Below are positions 1-12,656 of a DNA stretch of 64,000 bases, in pieces. The stretch's first letter is position 1. Each line of letters opens with the position of its first letter. Source of the stretch: Batrachochytrium dendrobatidis JAM81 (lineage: Eukaryota; Chytridiomycota; Chytridiomycetes; Rhizophydiales); assembly GCF_000203795.2 (NCBI RefSeq), contig NW_006281099.1, positions 3,932,532-3,996,531 of the forward strand, read 5' to 3'. A program made the position numbers and the translations under genes. The notes under the pieces were generated by a model. It worked only from the letters and a program-made list of their open reading frames with translations, had not been told where the DNA came from and searched no databases.

Positions 1-1044
<1,044 letters not shown>

Positions 1045-1190
1045 GTTTTATGGTAAACTACATTGTATCTTTTTAAAATCGAAAAATGTGTCATTTTCAA
1101 TTTAAAGCAAATGAATCAAGCTCAATGTCCAAATCGGATGGCAAATATGAAAAATACTCAAGATTGCTGTACATCAAACCACTGTTTTTA

Positions 1191-1472
1191 CGGTTATATT
1201 ATTGTAAATGGAACGCTAAACAAGGATACCAAGTATATAATATATCTGCAAGATTAGGATACAATAAAGAGTTTGTACAGACTTGATCAAGAATTTCAGT
1301 TTAAAACTATGGTTTGTATTATATAATGGATGTTATTTTTATTGAATTAAGAATGCCTATTAAAATCAGTTTGTAGTAGGAAAGCGTAACAAATATGTAA
1401 TCATTGTTTATTCCAAAGCAAATAAAATCTGCAAGATAAATACAAGTGTTTCATTTTATGTGAATGCGGTTG
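1191..1472 (-). mobile_element. MITE copy D (decayed, about 280 bp), TA-flanked
   Basis: Shortened copy of the dispersed element described at 5182-5707. The right end is well preserved: on the minus strand it reads CAACCGCATTCACATAAAAT directly after a TA at 1473-1474. The left end, after a TA at 1189-1190, is decayed but recognisable (GTAAATGGAACGCTAAAC against GTAAAATGGAACACTAAAT in copy C). The sub-terminal part (plus strand TTGTTTATTCCAAAGC, 1405-1420) matches copy C. The minus-strand gene at 1456-5170 runs into this end and takes its last five codons and stop from it. An AATAAA on the minus strand (1407-1412) lies about 44 nt past that stop. Confidence 0.72.
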
Positions 1473-4400
1473 TAAAAGTGATATTTTGCGAGTTTCGCCG
1501 ATATTCCAAGATCTTGTCAAGTTCATTGATAGAATTGACCAATTGACTTTCACTCAACTGGTATAAAATAGCACCATCATATGGAGCATTTGACTTTACT
1601 GCATCTTGGCAAGAGTAATAATTTTGATTCGTCTGAATTTTTCCTACTTTTGCATCTACTTCTTCTACTGTCAATTCAGAAATGTTTGACAGTTTTTCCA
1701 CAAGTAAAAAAGTTTCCATTTCGGCTATTTATATTGTCACAATTATATACCATAATAATTGGTGTTAGTGCATTAAACAGTGCCGACTTAAATTGGCTCT
1801 CGAAACAAAAATCAATCTTGACCATTACCTTTATGATCCGCTACCGAAACTGGCACGTCATCAAATAAAAGATTTACTTTATCAGACTCTACAATAATCT
1901 TTCCATGCGTTGACTGCTTTATTGATGTTGATCCGCAAACACTAGGCCTGTTGGGTTTTGATACGCTTTTTCGAACAGGAATGCTGGATGAAAAACAATT
2001 GGAGGTTTCTAGCAAAGCATTGGCCATGACTGGACATCTCACTGAACTTGACCCGGGTCGAATGTTTAAAAATGAACTGCGTGTGTTTTTGAGGGCTGAT
2101 CGAATTGGTTTCATTCCCTTTGTTGCTACATGAACTTTTTCTGGTGTATCTTGATTCAACTCATTGATGCAAACGCGACGGCCGGCTGATGATGCTCGAC
2201 GTGGAAGTGATGTACGAAATGGAACTGTTATTTTTGGCGAATGAGGTACATGAATGATTATTTCTGGCTCAAGTTTGGTATTTGGCGTGTGTTCTAAATT
2301 TATATTTTGTGACAAGCTTTGATCTGACGATTGACTCGATCCGAAACTATGCATTTGGGTATATGTTGGGGTAATAGCTGAGCAATTATCCATTGATGGT
2401 ACTGACAGAGTTTGAGAATTTTGAGTGGTAAGTGCACTGTTGGTGCTCAACTCAGTTTTCAAATTTTCCGTTGAATGACTAGGCATTACTGTTTTAATAT
2501 TGCCAGTAACCAATTGTTGATCTAGTATAGTATCTTGGATCAATTGTTCATTTGAACATGACGCATGTGCTATAGCTGACGAAATGGAGCCATTTATAGA
2601 TGACACTGTGAGATTTAAATCTACTGCCGGTTGAATCTGTGCTGAATCTCGATCTGCTCCTGAATTCAAGTTTAGGCTTTGAACTGATATGTTTGAACCA
2701 GATCCTACACCATTAGGAATAGGTAGCTTTGAACAAGCCATATCACAAAAGTTACTTTCGCCAAGATGTGTTTTTGGGCCATCTAAAAGATTGAGTATTG
2801 ACGTGGGTTTAATTTATGTTAATTTGAAAATATTTCAATAATTGATACTACTAAAAACTAAAACATTGATCATTGTAAGCAAAATAAAGTTTACCTGAAT
2901 GCGGTGGATGATCATCCTCACTGCGAGCACTAAAATGAGTCGATGGAGTAGTACAGGGTTGATAATGGCATTCAAGAGAAGCATTATCTAGTTGATGCAA
3001 CGATTTTGATGCAACCAAGTCATCTTTTTTATACGTAACCTTTTCTAAATCGCCATTTCTTTTTTTCCTGTGTGCTGAAAGTCTAGATTGTGCTTGTATT
3101 GGATGACTTTTTTTTGACAAAATTTCAAGAGAATGTTCAACATGAATGTTTGCAGTAGAAGAACACGAAGACTGTGGTGTACTATATATGGATTCTAATG
3201 AAGGTGGGGTTTCTAATATACAATTGTGTCCTAGTAATGATTTTTCACCAGATTTCGCTGTTTCCGTTTCTGTAGACTGTAAAGTGCTGTGCAGTTGAGT
3301 TTCGGAACAAAAAGGCATCGAGTCAACGCAATCTGATGAACTAATCATTGTATTACATATTGGCAAGCTATCAGTGTTGGAATAATTCCGATTTTGTAGT
3401 TGTGACAGCAAAGTATTGTTTGTTATGGATAATGGCGTGGCTTGAACGTTACGAAGTCTTGCAGATTGAGATCGAGGTTTTTCACGTTTTGGAGGAGCAG
3501 GAACAAACTGAGATGAATCTGGTTCAGAAACATGATTTACCGTTTGATCCATTAAATCTGCTGCAAGGAATTCTTTTTGGTTTGTTTTTGAAGATGCAGC
3601 AGTATGTCCAGTATGCTTACTACAAGACACAGCATCGTTGCGCGATACTGGCTCTGTATTCAGCTCGCATGTGGCTTTGAAGGATGATGGCGATGAATGT
3701 GCCCAGCTTGAATCTTTTTGGAATGGATCGTGTACCATAATTTTCAATCCATCATTACAAGCTCCAAACTCTTCTCCGATTGGTGATATATCCACAATAC
3801 TTGGCACTTCTTTAGGCTTGACTGGAAATCTATAAATCCAAGTATTTAGTACCTATATGAACAACACCAGCAATCAATATGCACTCGACTATACAATTGT
3901 GAGCAAATATAAAATAGAAACCTACATTTGGTATTTTGCTTTTTCGACTACTTCTACATCCATACCACGCAGTACCCGCACTTCCCGATTATTGATAGTC
4001 ATTACTGAAGGAAATTGAAGTTGGGCTTCTAAGTTTGATGGAATTGGTTTGTGGAAAATAAACAGTTATTAAATTCAAATAAAATACTTTAAATTGATTA
4101 ACAGACCACACCAGCTTGTCGTTATTATTTGCCTTGATACAATATATGCAACTCACTTGATATGGGCCATATAGACGAAGCAGTATTAGGTCGGCTAGAT
4201 TTTGTCATGCTTTGTTTTTTAAACTGTTCATCAAACTCGTCAGAATCGCTTGAATCATCAAAATCCGCTGTAGATGGAATGGATGCAGGACTGTGGTCAC
4301 TTTTGTGTTTATGGATTTGGAGTTTACTGGAGGTTCGATTGGATATTGATGCTGAATGCGCATTTGAATGTGATGGATCCGAGTTATTAGTGGTAAATTT

Positions 4401-5170
4401 GTGCTGTGATGGATTTGGCGCTTGAGTGAATGTGTCGAATGCAGACTGATGTGGTTGTGAAAGCTTAATATGGCATTTTTGTATTGGTGATAGATTTCGC
4501 CGAAATGGTATTGAATGTAAACTAGTTGTTAGATTTTCATTGTGTCGAGTAAAACAGGACTGCGAATTCCTTGTACCATATTGGTTATACTTTTCGAATT
4601 TTGCTAGATGTGTTGGTAATTTGGATGATACTGGTGCTGACCATGGACGAGATCGAGGAAGATGAAGTCGCTCACATCTTTTTTGTTTCTCCTCGGTTTG
4701 AAGCTGAAGCCGTCGTTCGAGTGCAGCTCTGATTGTGCCCAATCAATGCATTATAAATAGATATTGACCAAATAGTATGTAAAATTGAGTGATGGTTTTA
4801 ATGGCATGTATTGATTTCATTTCGAGTGTTGGCAAGTTATGAAATGGCGTTTGGTTAGCCTTGTTCAGATGACTACATCAGAACGCAACTACTGTATAGA
4901 ACACCACATGAGCTCTTTAAATGCCATGCTGCAATATCTTACCTTCTTTGTTTTTCTGTTTCCTTTGCTAGTTTTTGCACAAGTTGTTGGATATGTAGCC
5001 GTTGCTCCAGCAAATTCAGTCGCGCCTGCTTAGGCTCATGTTGTTGCTCCAACTGATGCTTAAAACTATCAAGGCACAATAGGAGTTTAGTATAAACAAC
5101 ATCTATAAAGCTCATCTATAATCATCTGGATTTGTATTGCCAAGGCTTACAAATATTCCCCTGCCATCAT
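1456..5170 (-). CDS. Unassigned Ser-rich protein with N-terminal coiled coil
   Basis: I do not recognise this family. The start is the ATG pair at 5165-5170. The first exon (MAGEYF) splices to a helical segment with FKHQLEQQHEPKQARLNLLE, then to an exon (4125-4742) with a charged helix (TIRAALERRLQLQTEEKQKR) and a basic SRPWSAPVSSK stretch. A short exon near 3926-4056 carries INNREVRVLRGMDVEVVEKA and leads into PVKPKEVPSIVDISPIGEEF, the most conserved-looking part. Two long Ser/Thr/Asn/Gln-rich exons follow (2851-3807, 1812-2741), then a last exon with METFLLVEKLSNISELTVEE. The composition suggests a disordered scaffold with coiled-coil ends, and a centrosomal or ciliary protein is one guess. 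The last five codons and stop lie in element copy D; copy A ends 10 bp upstream of the start. Confidence 0.7.
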
Positions 5171-5181
5171 GTGTTGTTTTA

Positions 5182-5707
5182 CAGCCGTATTCACGTAAAA
5201 TGGAAAACTTGTATTTATCTTGTGGTGACTTGATTTGTATTGCAATATTTAAATATTGTTGCGTTTTCCTACTACAAACTGGCTTTAATCAACATTTTCA
5301 ATTCAATAAACACACCATCCATCATATAATACAATCACACTATAATTGTAAACCAAGACTGTTCTCATTGGCATAACCATACATTGTACGATCATCAAAT
5401 ATCGAATATCAAGCTAGATGCATTGCATTGCAGTCCAGTCCAGATATTGGATCTTGATGTTTTCAAACTCATTTTTGTTGTATCCTAAACTGTCGGATAT
5501 GTTTGCAATCTAGTTCAAAAAAGCAAGCATTGCATGTTTCAGTAATACAACAATTGTTTATGCCAATCACCAATGAAAATATCAATAAGCTAGCAGTTTA
5601 AAAACAATATTGTCCAGTAAGTTGGCATCAATTATTCTACGAAACTGACAGTTTACTATGCACTTTGGCACGTTTATTCAGTGATCCATTTTACGTGAAT
5701 ATGGCTG
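5182..5707 (+). mobile_element. MITE copy A (full length, about 526 bp), TA-flanked
   Basis: Non-autonomous inverted-repeat element. The left end (5182) reads CAGCCGTATTCACGTAAAAT followed by GG. The right end (to 5707) is its near-perfect inverse, ATTTTACGTGAATATGGCTG. Each end is flanked by TA (5180-5181 and 5708-5709), as in a Tc1/mariner-type TA duplication. The interior has no credible ORF. It aligns over its whole length with copy B (61640-62168), sharing blocks such as CCTACTACAAA, GCCATACATTGTA / ACCATACATTGTA and ATCATCAA. It sits between the 5' end of the coiled-coil gene and the 3' end of the SMG-like gene. The bases between it and 5939 hold nothing recognisable. Confidence 0.85.
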
Positions 5708-5938
5708 TAATTCAGTCTACTTTACATAGTAACTTGTGAAATATGTTGGAATTTTTAAAAGTATACACGATGCTACATTGTCGGACTAATACGGGCAGTC
5801 TCGGATTAAATTTTAAATACTGGAAATTAGATGGATTTTAGGATTGATGTAGCAAGCAGTCAAAAATATGTTTTTTTTCATCAAGAAATATCAACCCAAA
5901 TATATAGCACAAACTAAATTGAATAGCTGCAATTTTTA

Positions 5939-8900
5939 TTACAGAGACGTTCTTGATTGAAACCTAAGACTGCCGCCATACCGTGCTCTCCAGGAGCCAA
6001 CAGATAAGCAAGAAATTCCAAGCGATCGTGCAACATCCATTCTTGAAGAGTCGTCTGTTACAAGCATAAAGTCGCCAATCTTTCCAAAACTCCATGCTGT
6101 TTTGACACGGGCACGAACAAACAAGCAATATGTCATGATTCCTTTATAGGTCTCGGGTACAAACACAGCGCTACTGTTGGTTTTTAACAAGGCATCCTCT
6201 GCATGAACAGCAGCACGTTGTGTGGGTTCGATTGCTTCACCTGCCTGCTGTCCAACTAGAAATGGTGATCGATACTTGAAACGTTGCTCAAGATATCGAA
6301 TACATTCTCGAGCACGCACATTGATTGTGTTGGTTCCAGTTTTAAATTGATCCAAATCATGAATCACTACACAATCATCAACAGTGAGTGAAAGCAATAA
6401 ATAACCATCAAAAGTCACATGTAACGTAAAACCTTGATAAACTGTACATACCATCAATGGGTATGGCAATCACACAAGTTTGTTTCATTAGACAAAATTT
6501 GATGGCTGGTAACGCATCAATCAATGCATGTGCATCTAAAACAGCAAAGGGATATGCTTTACTACTCTCTCGATCTGCCTTGAGTTGCAGTGACTGAACT
6601 TGATCCTTAAGACGTTCGGATGCAAGTGTTCGCATACCACTGATTTGATTTCGTCTCTAAACAAGTCAAACTATCATGTAAATAAACATCAACTCTATAA
6701 GCCCATTCAAGCCCAATATAACCTGCCCTTTCTTCAAGATCGACCGACATAAACTTGCACTGGTCTTCATCCCACCAAAATTCTGAAAATTGCTAAATAT
6801 TACATGAAAAGTCAAAATAATGCTAGACAGACTCATGAACTAAATATTGTACTTTGAACTATTACATACTGTTGTTTGAGCAATTTCTCTTGCTAGATTT
6901 GCTATTCGCGATAATCTTGTAGATATTGGATCCGAGTCAATGCGAGTTTGTTCTAAACTGCTGTCAACAGAGAGATATATCTTGCGCATACATTCAAGAC
7001 CAACCAAAGCAATATCTTCAAGCGTTGGCTTGTTGTTGCTTTCCACATCTGCAAACAATGAAATGAAATTTACAAAGTTTGCTAAAAGAGATGTAAAATG
7101 AGATAATCTCTGCACAGGACATCAACCATGGATCAATAGTTAATTACAAGTATAAAAAGTGTTTTATAAATATGCATCTCCAATTGAATTGAAAAGCATC
7201 ATTTTTACAATTATAAACAACTAAACTTACATGTTGCATAGACTGAATCGCCAATTGTTTACTGTATACTTGTAAAACTTGTAGCTGTTCAACATGAATG
7301 GATAGATATGTCGATACAAGCGAGACGTGCACCAGATGGGTCGACAGTGCAAACCCATCGGTATTGATATCGTCGATGAACGTCTCATTTTCACATTGCT
7401 CATTTAAAATCTTCAATGAAATCGATGCCATTGTTAGCAATCCAGCAACTGTTACTGTCTGTGCGTAGCGAATATCTTGACGTTTTGCTACATCACTTTG
7501 TGGAGTAGATTCAAATTTGTAATCCAAATCGCTTGCAATAACTATGAATATGGTTGCTAATTTGACGAGCTGTTTTATAGTTTGAGACAAAGTAAAATCT
7601 GCCAATGCTACTGCTTCAAGTATGTTGGAATCCAATGAACCAATGGTATTTTGCTTGTCATTAGCTGCCAAGAACAGCTGAGCAGCATATTGTAAAATCA
7701 AAGTTACCCAAGTATTTGAATCACTGGGTAGATCACTATAGTAAAGATGCATAAAATTAGATTATACATTTGCAGTAGCATTAAGCCTCCAACATATATA
7801 ATTTATAAACGCGCATATACTTGGATAGCTTATGAAAAGCATGAGTCAAATTATCGCGAATTACTGCCGATTCTTTGGCGATCCCAACACTATTGATATA
7901 AATATAAAAACAGTCTTAAAACCTGATCCAAACTTTACTGCATTCAGTAATTTAAACCTCGACATACCTGAGAGCACAATGATACACACATTCAAGAGTA
8001 TTTTTTTGAAAACTATACATCATTGCAATTTTGGAGTGTGGACGAGCTATAATACATCAAAGTTTAAACTGAATCTCGAAACAAACTGTAATTCAACAGT
8101 AGCAATTGAAACAGTTTTAAAATTAGTGGTCACCTTACCAACAAATGGAAGAATTCTTAATGCTTTCTCATAGTACATCAGCGAGGTATGCCAAACTGAA
8201 GAGTCGGGAAAAACTAGGGAGAAGCTATAGCGTTCTAGATTTATAAGCATCATGATCACAGTTAATGCAAGGTTGAATAATTGGAGTAGATGGCACCAAA
8301 TGTAACTGTTGATACTAATAGTATGCATACCAATATCTCCAAGAAAAACTAGGCAGTTGAAGATGAGTGTACGTATAGATTCCTTTACATCTGGGATATG
8401 GTTACTTTTGTTGATTTTCAGCAATTCCCCTAAAACCAAGATGAGCCCAAACCAGTATAGTCAAGATACAATTGGATTTGTTAAAATTTGCATTTTGGCA
8501 TGTTAAAATTAAATATCTCGTTGGACAAATACATACAAATTGAAACTGTAGACCACAACTCTTCCTGACGACTGTCCAGTTCCAATATCAGTGTCCTGTA
8601 AAAACAAGTTGCCGATTTTAAAAGGGATGCCAATTCATCTTTAATGCGGTCTATACCATCTATATGATTTTGTGGTATTTCTTTTGAAGATATGGACTGC
8701 TGTTTTTGCAACTAATAGTGTAATAGTATTACTAATGGGCCTGGCAAGAACAAACTATCGGTCATTCAAATGCAATCTTACTGATTGAATGCTATTGCGA
8801 AGAATTTGAATACGCTGTTGGTATACCAAAGACCAAAGTGTTTCGTCTAGTCCTTGCTGTAGTGCAGTTTGTGGATCAGATAAAATAGCATCCTCTGCTA

Positions 8901-9418
8901 GCATGGCGATCTGAAGTCTCAAATGAGTGACATCTGGAATAAGCTCTGACTGCTTTGATGGCGAATTAATCTGGGATACGTCATGTATTCCTTTATTCGT
9001 CGCTCCAGACTGAGAAATAGTGGCATCTTTTAGTTGTTTAATGATTGCTGCCAATGTTCTATTATCAACTCGGTATAAAAACAAGTCAGACTTCCTAGCC
9101 ATGTTTGCATCAAACCTGATAGACTATTCAATAACACTCCACTAGCAAACAAGAGCCTTACTCTGCAGAATAGGCTGGTCCAGATTGCTGTTTGGAAAGC
9201 ATCTGACTTGGTTTTTGTTGAACAGTAGCCGACTGTCTAGATGCCATTCGAACATCAGCAGTATTGCCTGCATTAAAGCCAGTAGCTGGTCCATCCACAG
9301 CAATGCCATTGCCTGTCTTGGATTGCCTTTTTCCTTGTCCACTAGAAAAACGGTTTTTATTGTGACGACTTGCACCAGTTCCTCGCCCATGCATTCGGCC
9401 ATCACCGCCTGACTGCAT
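5939..9418 (-). CDS. SMG5/SMG6-like nonsense-mediated decay factor (EST1 TPR plus PIN)
   Basis: Member of the EST1/SMG5/SMG6/SMG7 family, which binds phosphorylated UPF1 in nonsense-mediated mRNA decay. Start at 9418, with a Gly/Arg-rich basic N-terminus. Residues in the second and later exons form the 14-3-3-like/TPR part: FNCLVFLGDIG (about 8340), then YYEKALRILPFVGK, HSKIAMMYSFQKNTLECVYH and GIAKESAVIRDNLTHAFHKL, matching the EST1 domain order. After a helical middle the C-terminus is a PIN domain: FAVLDAHALIDALPAIKFCL, VIHDLDQF, ARECIRYLEQRFKYRSPFL, AEDALL and MLVTDDSSRMDVARSLGI. Asp occurs at all three positions where SMG6 has catalytic acids, while the first motif (LDAHALID) looks more like SMG5. 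I therefore do not choose between the two. At least six introns, about 60-110 nt. Confidence 0.85.
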
Positions 9419-9428
9419 GTATGCAGTC
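9411..9428. repeat. Near-palindrome at the SMG-like start codon
   Basis: GACTGCAT (9411-9418) and ATGCAGTC (9421-9428) form perfect 8-bp arms around GT. The minus-strand start codon of the SMG5/6-like gene is the left half's ATG. It could be a chance palindrome or a binding site or hairpin at translation start. Confidence 0.35.
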
Positions 9429-9624
9429 GACTAATTCAAAGTCAAGTGAAATATTGCATCAAGTCATTCACTTGAGCCCTTTATGTATTCTCTGGATCGT
9501 TTAAATTGCTGGATGGCCATGTTATCCAAAAGTAATGTTACTATTCAATAGATGAAATATGTTGCCATCTCTAACCGAATATTCAAGAGTCAACAAGAGT
9601 TTATTTGGTCCAGATCTGATGAGT

Positions 9625-10542
9625 CTATAGTGGAAACTGCTGTATAATTGGCAGAACCACAGTCAAAACATGGCTGCTCACATCAAAATGTGCACTTCCG
9701 CTCTTGTCATTGACACTGACGGGCAGTGGAAACTTTAGCTTACTGTAAACACGGATAGTGCATGTCAAGAATTGGCGATTTATCAAGTATTCAACATTTT
9801 GTAAAGCATGATTCTCGACACGATAAACTTACAATCGAGGACATCTGAGATCCATAATGTTGTTTATAAAACTCATTTCAATGTCCTTTGAAAGTGTTTC
9901 TGGCAACTCTACTTTGACGACACATTCATCACAGTGACCAATAGAGTTGCATTTACCACTCATTCCAAGAAACATGTCTTCCGAGGACACCTTTTGCCGA
10001 TATCCAAAGCTGTATCTAATATTATGAACATTAATTGCATCAATCTTTGTTAGTTTACTTGATGTCCATATTGCTGTCAAAGCAATAATGATTTAAAACC
10101 CCTTGGCTAGACATTTCATTGCCCTAAACCCAAAAATATTGGTTTCCGATCCAACCTACATTGGTGCTGGTCTCGGGTCATCATCCTCAACGTAATCATC
10201 CACCTCATTTTCATCCCAAATGTCCTTGGAATCTAACTGTGGCTTTACAGCTACACCTGTAGTAGATACCGTTTTTTTGGGAAGACCAATAGATCCAGGA
10301 GTGAGTGTTTTACCAACTCGATTTAACTCGGTTTGTTCAGACTGCAGCTGTTTCCGAGTTGGATTCTCCTAAGTTGTATATCAATCAAAACAGTTTATCC
10401 AGTTCAATTTCATCTGTAACAATTTAGCATCAACTCCTTGAAAATAAGTCATTATTTGTATATACTCGCTTACCGCCCAAGATTGGGAGCCGCCAGATAA
10501 TAGACTGGATAACTCCTGAGCACAAAACATGTCGCCATTCAT
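9625..10542 (-). CDS. DNAAF6: Dynein axonemal assembly factor 6 (PIH1D3-like)
   Basis: Cytoplasmic HSP90 co-chaperone that pre-assembles axonemal dynein arms. The first in-frame ATG is at 10542 and a second at 10530. The short first exon encodes QELSSLLSGGSQSWA; exon 2 (about 10160-10370) has KTLTPGSIGLPKK and KDIWDENEVDDYVEDD, matching the acidic linker of PIH1D3. Exon 3 (about 9829-10080) has SSEDMFLGMSGK and VVKVELPETLSKDIEMSFIN followed by MDLRCPRL, the start of the CS-like domain. The last exon has KLKFPLPVSVNDKSGSAHFD and ends LPIIQQFPL. The domain order equals the family, and the whole protein is short, as usual for DNAAF6. Its presence implies motile flagella. Confidence 0.9.
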
Positions 10543-11375
10543 TATAACTAGTTTGGTCAATATTAAAACTACAGATACTGAATAAACGTGCTATAAAGCG
10601 GAGTTTTGATTTCAACTCGCAGGTTTTGTCAGTTTACCAAGGCTTGAAACCTCCAAACCCACTTTGCTGTAATGAACAGGGTGATGTGCTCCTGTTGATT
10701 TGATTGTGATGGTATCATTCTATCTGTATCAGATAGTAGATTTAGCTAGACCAATGCCAGATCACGAAACTAAAGTCTTTATTTTCTGACAACATTTGAT
10801 CAATAAAATGAGCAATGACCAAGAGGGCATGTAAATACCTCAAATACATGGCCACTGGGAGTGAGAACGGTTGAGATTGCTAGCAATTTTCCATTTACCT
10901 TTTTTCATTCCCTTTGTCGCTAGCCGTGAATTTCAAGTGATGGAAGCCAATGGACACTACTCGTGCATCAGTGCGTATAAAAGCTGGATAAATGCGTTCC
11001 AATCACCTGAACACTCACCACTTGAGACTAACCAGAAGCATTGTCGGTTTATAATGTTGCCATGCACGCGCATAATTATAATTATGAATGCCTTTACCAC
11101 ATGCAGTACCCACTAAAACCAGCAAATGAAGGGTATCTGCTGTGCCAAGATCAATAAATACATATCAAATAGCAAGCAATCTTGTCCAAATGGTGAAGCA
11201 TTGCATATCTTTTTTGGCGGTTGCTGTATGTATTGGCGTTCATGTGTGCTATTCACATGCATGATGAATCCACTCATTGAATTTGGCACAGCAAATTAGA
11301 CTAGGTCAATGCACGTTCGTGTGCATAAATAGTTTTAAAATAGTAGCGTCATTGTCTGTAATCCCAACCACTAAA
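10543..11375. other. Intergenic region between divergent DNAAF6 and phosphoesterase genes
   Basis: About 830 bp, the longest gap with no element in it. Divergent promoters are expected. A TATAAAA is seen at about 10977-10983, but it is roughly 390 bp from the phosphoesterase start. Short ORFs here have no recognisable similarity and no splice structure. I see no RNA gene or element terminus. Confidence 0.5.
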
Positions 11376-12497
11376 ATGCTTTTGAACTTTGTATCTGCCG
11401 CTATTGCTACCACTGCTGCTATATCTACATTGGTCCTGGCCGAAAGCACCACTTTTGATCGTTTTTTCGTTATTGTTCTCGAGGTGAGCTGGTCTGTTTT
11501 ATCTTGTCAAGTCTTTTTATTGATTTGCCTAGTACACTTTTAGAATGGTATTGCTTGTTATTGTAGAAAATCAACACTAACGATTAAATACGACATTGTT
11601 TTAGAATACTAACTACTCAGATGCTATGGCAGATACCTACCTCGGTACTACTCTTGCTGAAAAGGTGAGCAACTGAATCTAATTTCATGGTAAGATTTGG
11701 GTATTGCTTTGCCATGTCTAACAGTTTTTCGGGTTGTAATTGAACCAAAGGGCCGTCTGTTGACTAGTTACAGTGCCATCCGTCATCCTTCTCAGCCAAA
11801 CTATCTTGCTATGGTATGTATTAAACCACTTGATTGTTTGTCGAGGTTATAGTTGCATCATCGTGCTGATTGTCTGGTTTTCATCAAATCCAACCTTTAG
11901 ATCTCTGGATCTACTCAGGGCAACAAGAATGACAAAAATGTCAATGTCAACAGCAATACCATTGTAGATCTTCTTGAAACTGGCGGAATCTCGTGGGGTT
12001 CTTACCAGGAAAGCTATCCGGGAAGATGCTCAACTGCGACATCTTCTGGAACTTATCGTCGCAAGCACAATCCCTTCATCTCATTCACCAATATTGCCAA
12101 AGATCCTGCTCGTTGTGCCAAGATTGTTCCCGCTACTCAGCTCAATAAGGATATTGCCAAAAATAGCGTTCCCAGCTATGTATTCTACACTCCTGATATG
12201 AACAATGACGGACACGATACTGATGTATCGTATGCATCCAACTGGCTGGAGGGTTTTCTTGAACCATTGCTCACCAAGCCAATCTTTTCCAACACCGTGT
12301 TCCTAATCACGTTTGACGAAGACGCATCGGACAGCAACCAGGTGTATGCCATGCTTGTTGGTGGTCCTGCTGCCCCTGGTACTACCGACTCCAATTCATA
12401 CAATCATTACTCTCAGTTGGCCACTGTTGAAGCCAACTGGAACCTCGGCAACCTTGGACAAGGCGATGCCTCTGCTTCTGCATTCACTTTTGCCTAG
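11376..12497 (+). CDS. Secreted phosphoesterase/acid phosphatase-like protein
   Basis: Phosphoesterase-family enzyme (PF04185, the acid phosphatase/phospholipase C-like group). Start at 11376, opening with a signal peptide (MLLNFVSAAIATTAAISTLV then LAES), so the protein is probably secreted. Five exons: 11376-11483, 11605-11664, 11751-11813, 11901-12497 with GT-AG joints; the fourth carries most of the domain. Key segments are FFVIVLENTNYSDAMA (the metal-binding E-N pair at the N-terminus of the fold), SAIRHPSQPNYLAMISGST, VPSYVFYTPDMNNDGHDTDV and FLITFDEDAS (the Asp/Glu metal site), then YNHYSQLATVEANW. All family blocks are present in order. The role is probably phosphate scavenging or modification of secreted substrates; the substrate cannot be told from sequence. 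(Four exon ranges are listed; the split of the first two introns was read from the splice sites.). Confidence 0.86.
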
Positions 12498-12656
12498 TCA
12501 GTCAAATGTTTAACAATTACGATACACAATAAATGTAGCCCATTTCATGACTCATAATATCCAATGTTGATGCGATAATTTTGCAAGTGATTTGTGTCGA
12601 TACAAAATGTTTGTGGAATTGCAATTACGACAATTTCACTTTTATCAGATCACGTG

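Noticed and set aside
3348..3680. 110-codon open frame on the plus strand
   Set aside because: Antisense to a long exon of the coiled-coil gene; no family resemblance and no splice sites that fit.
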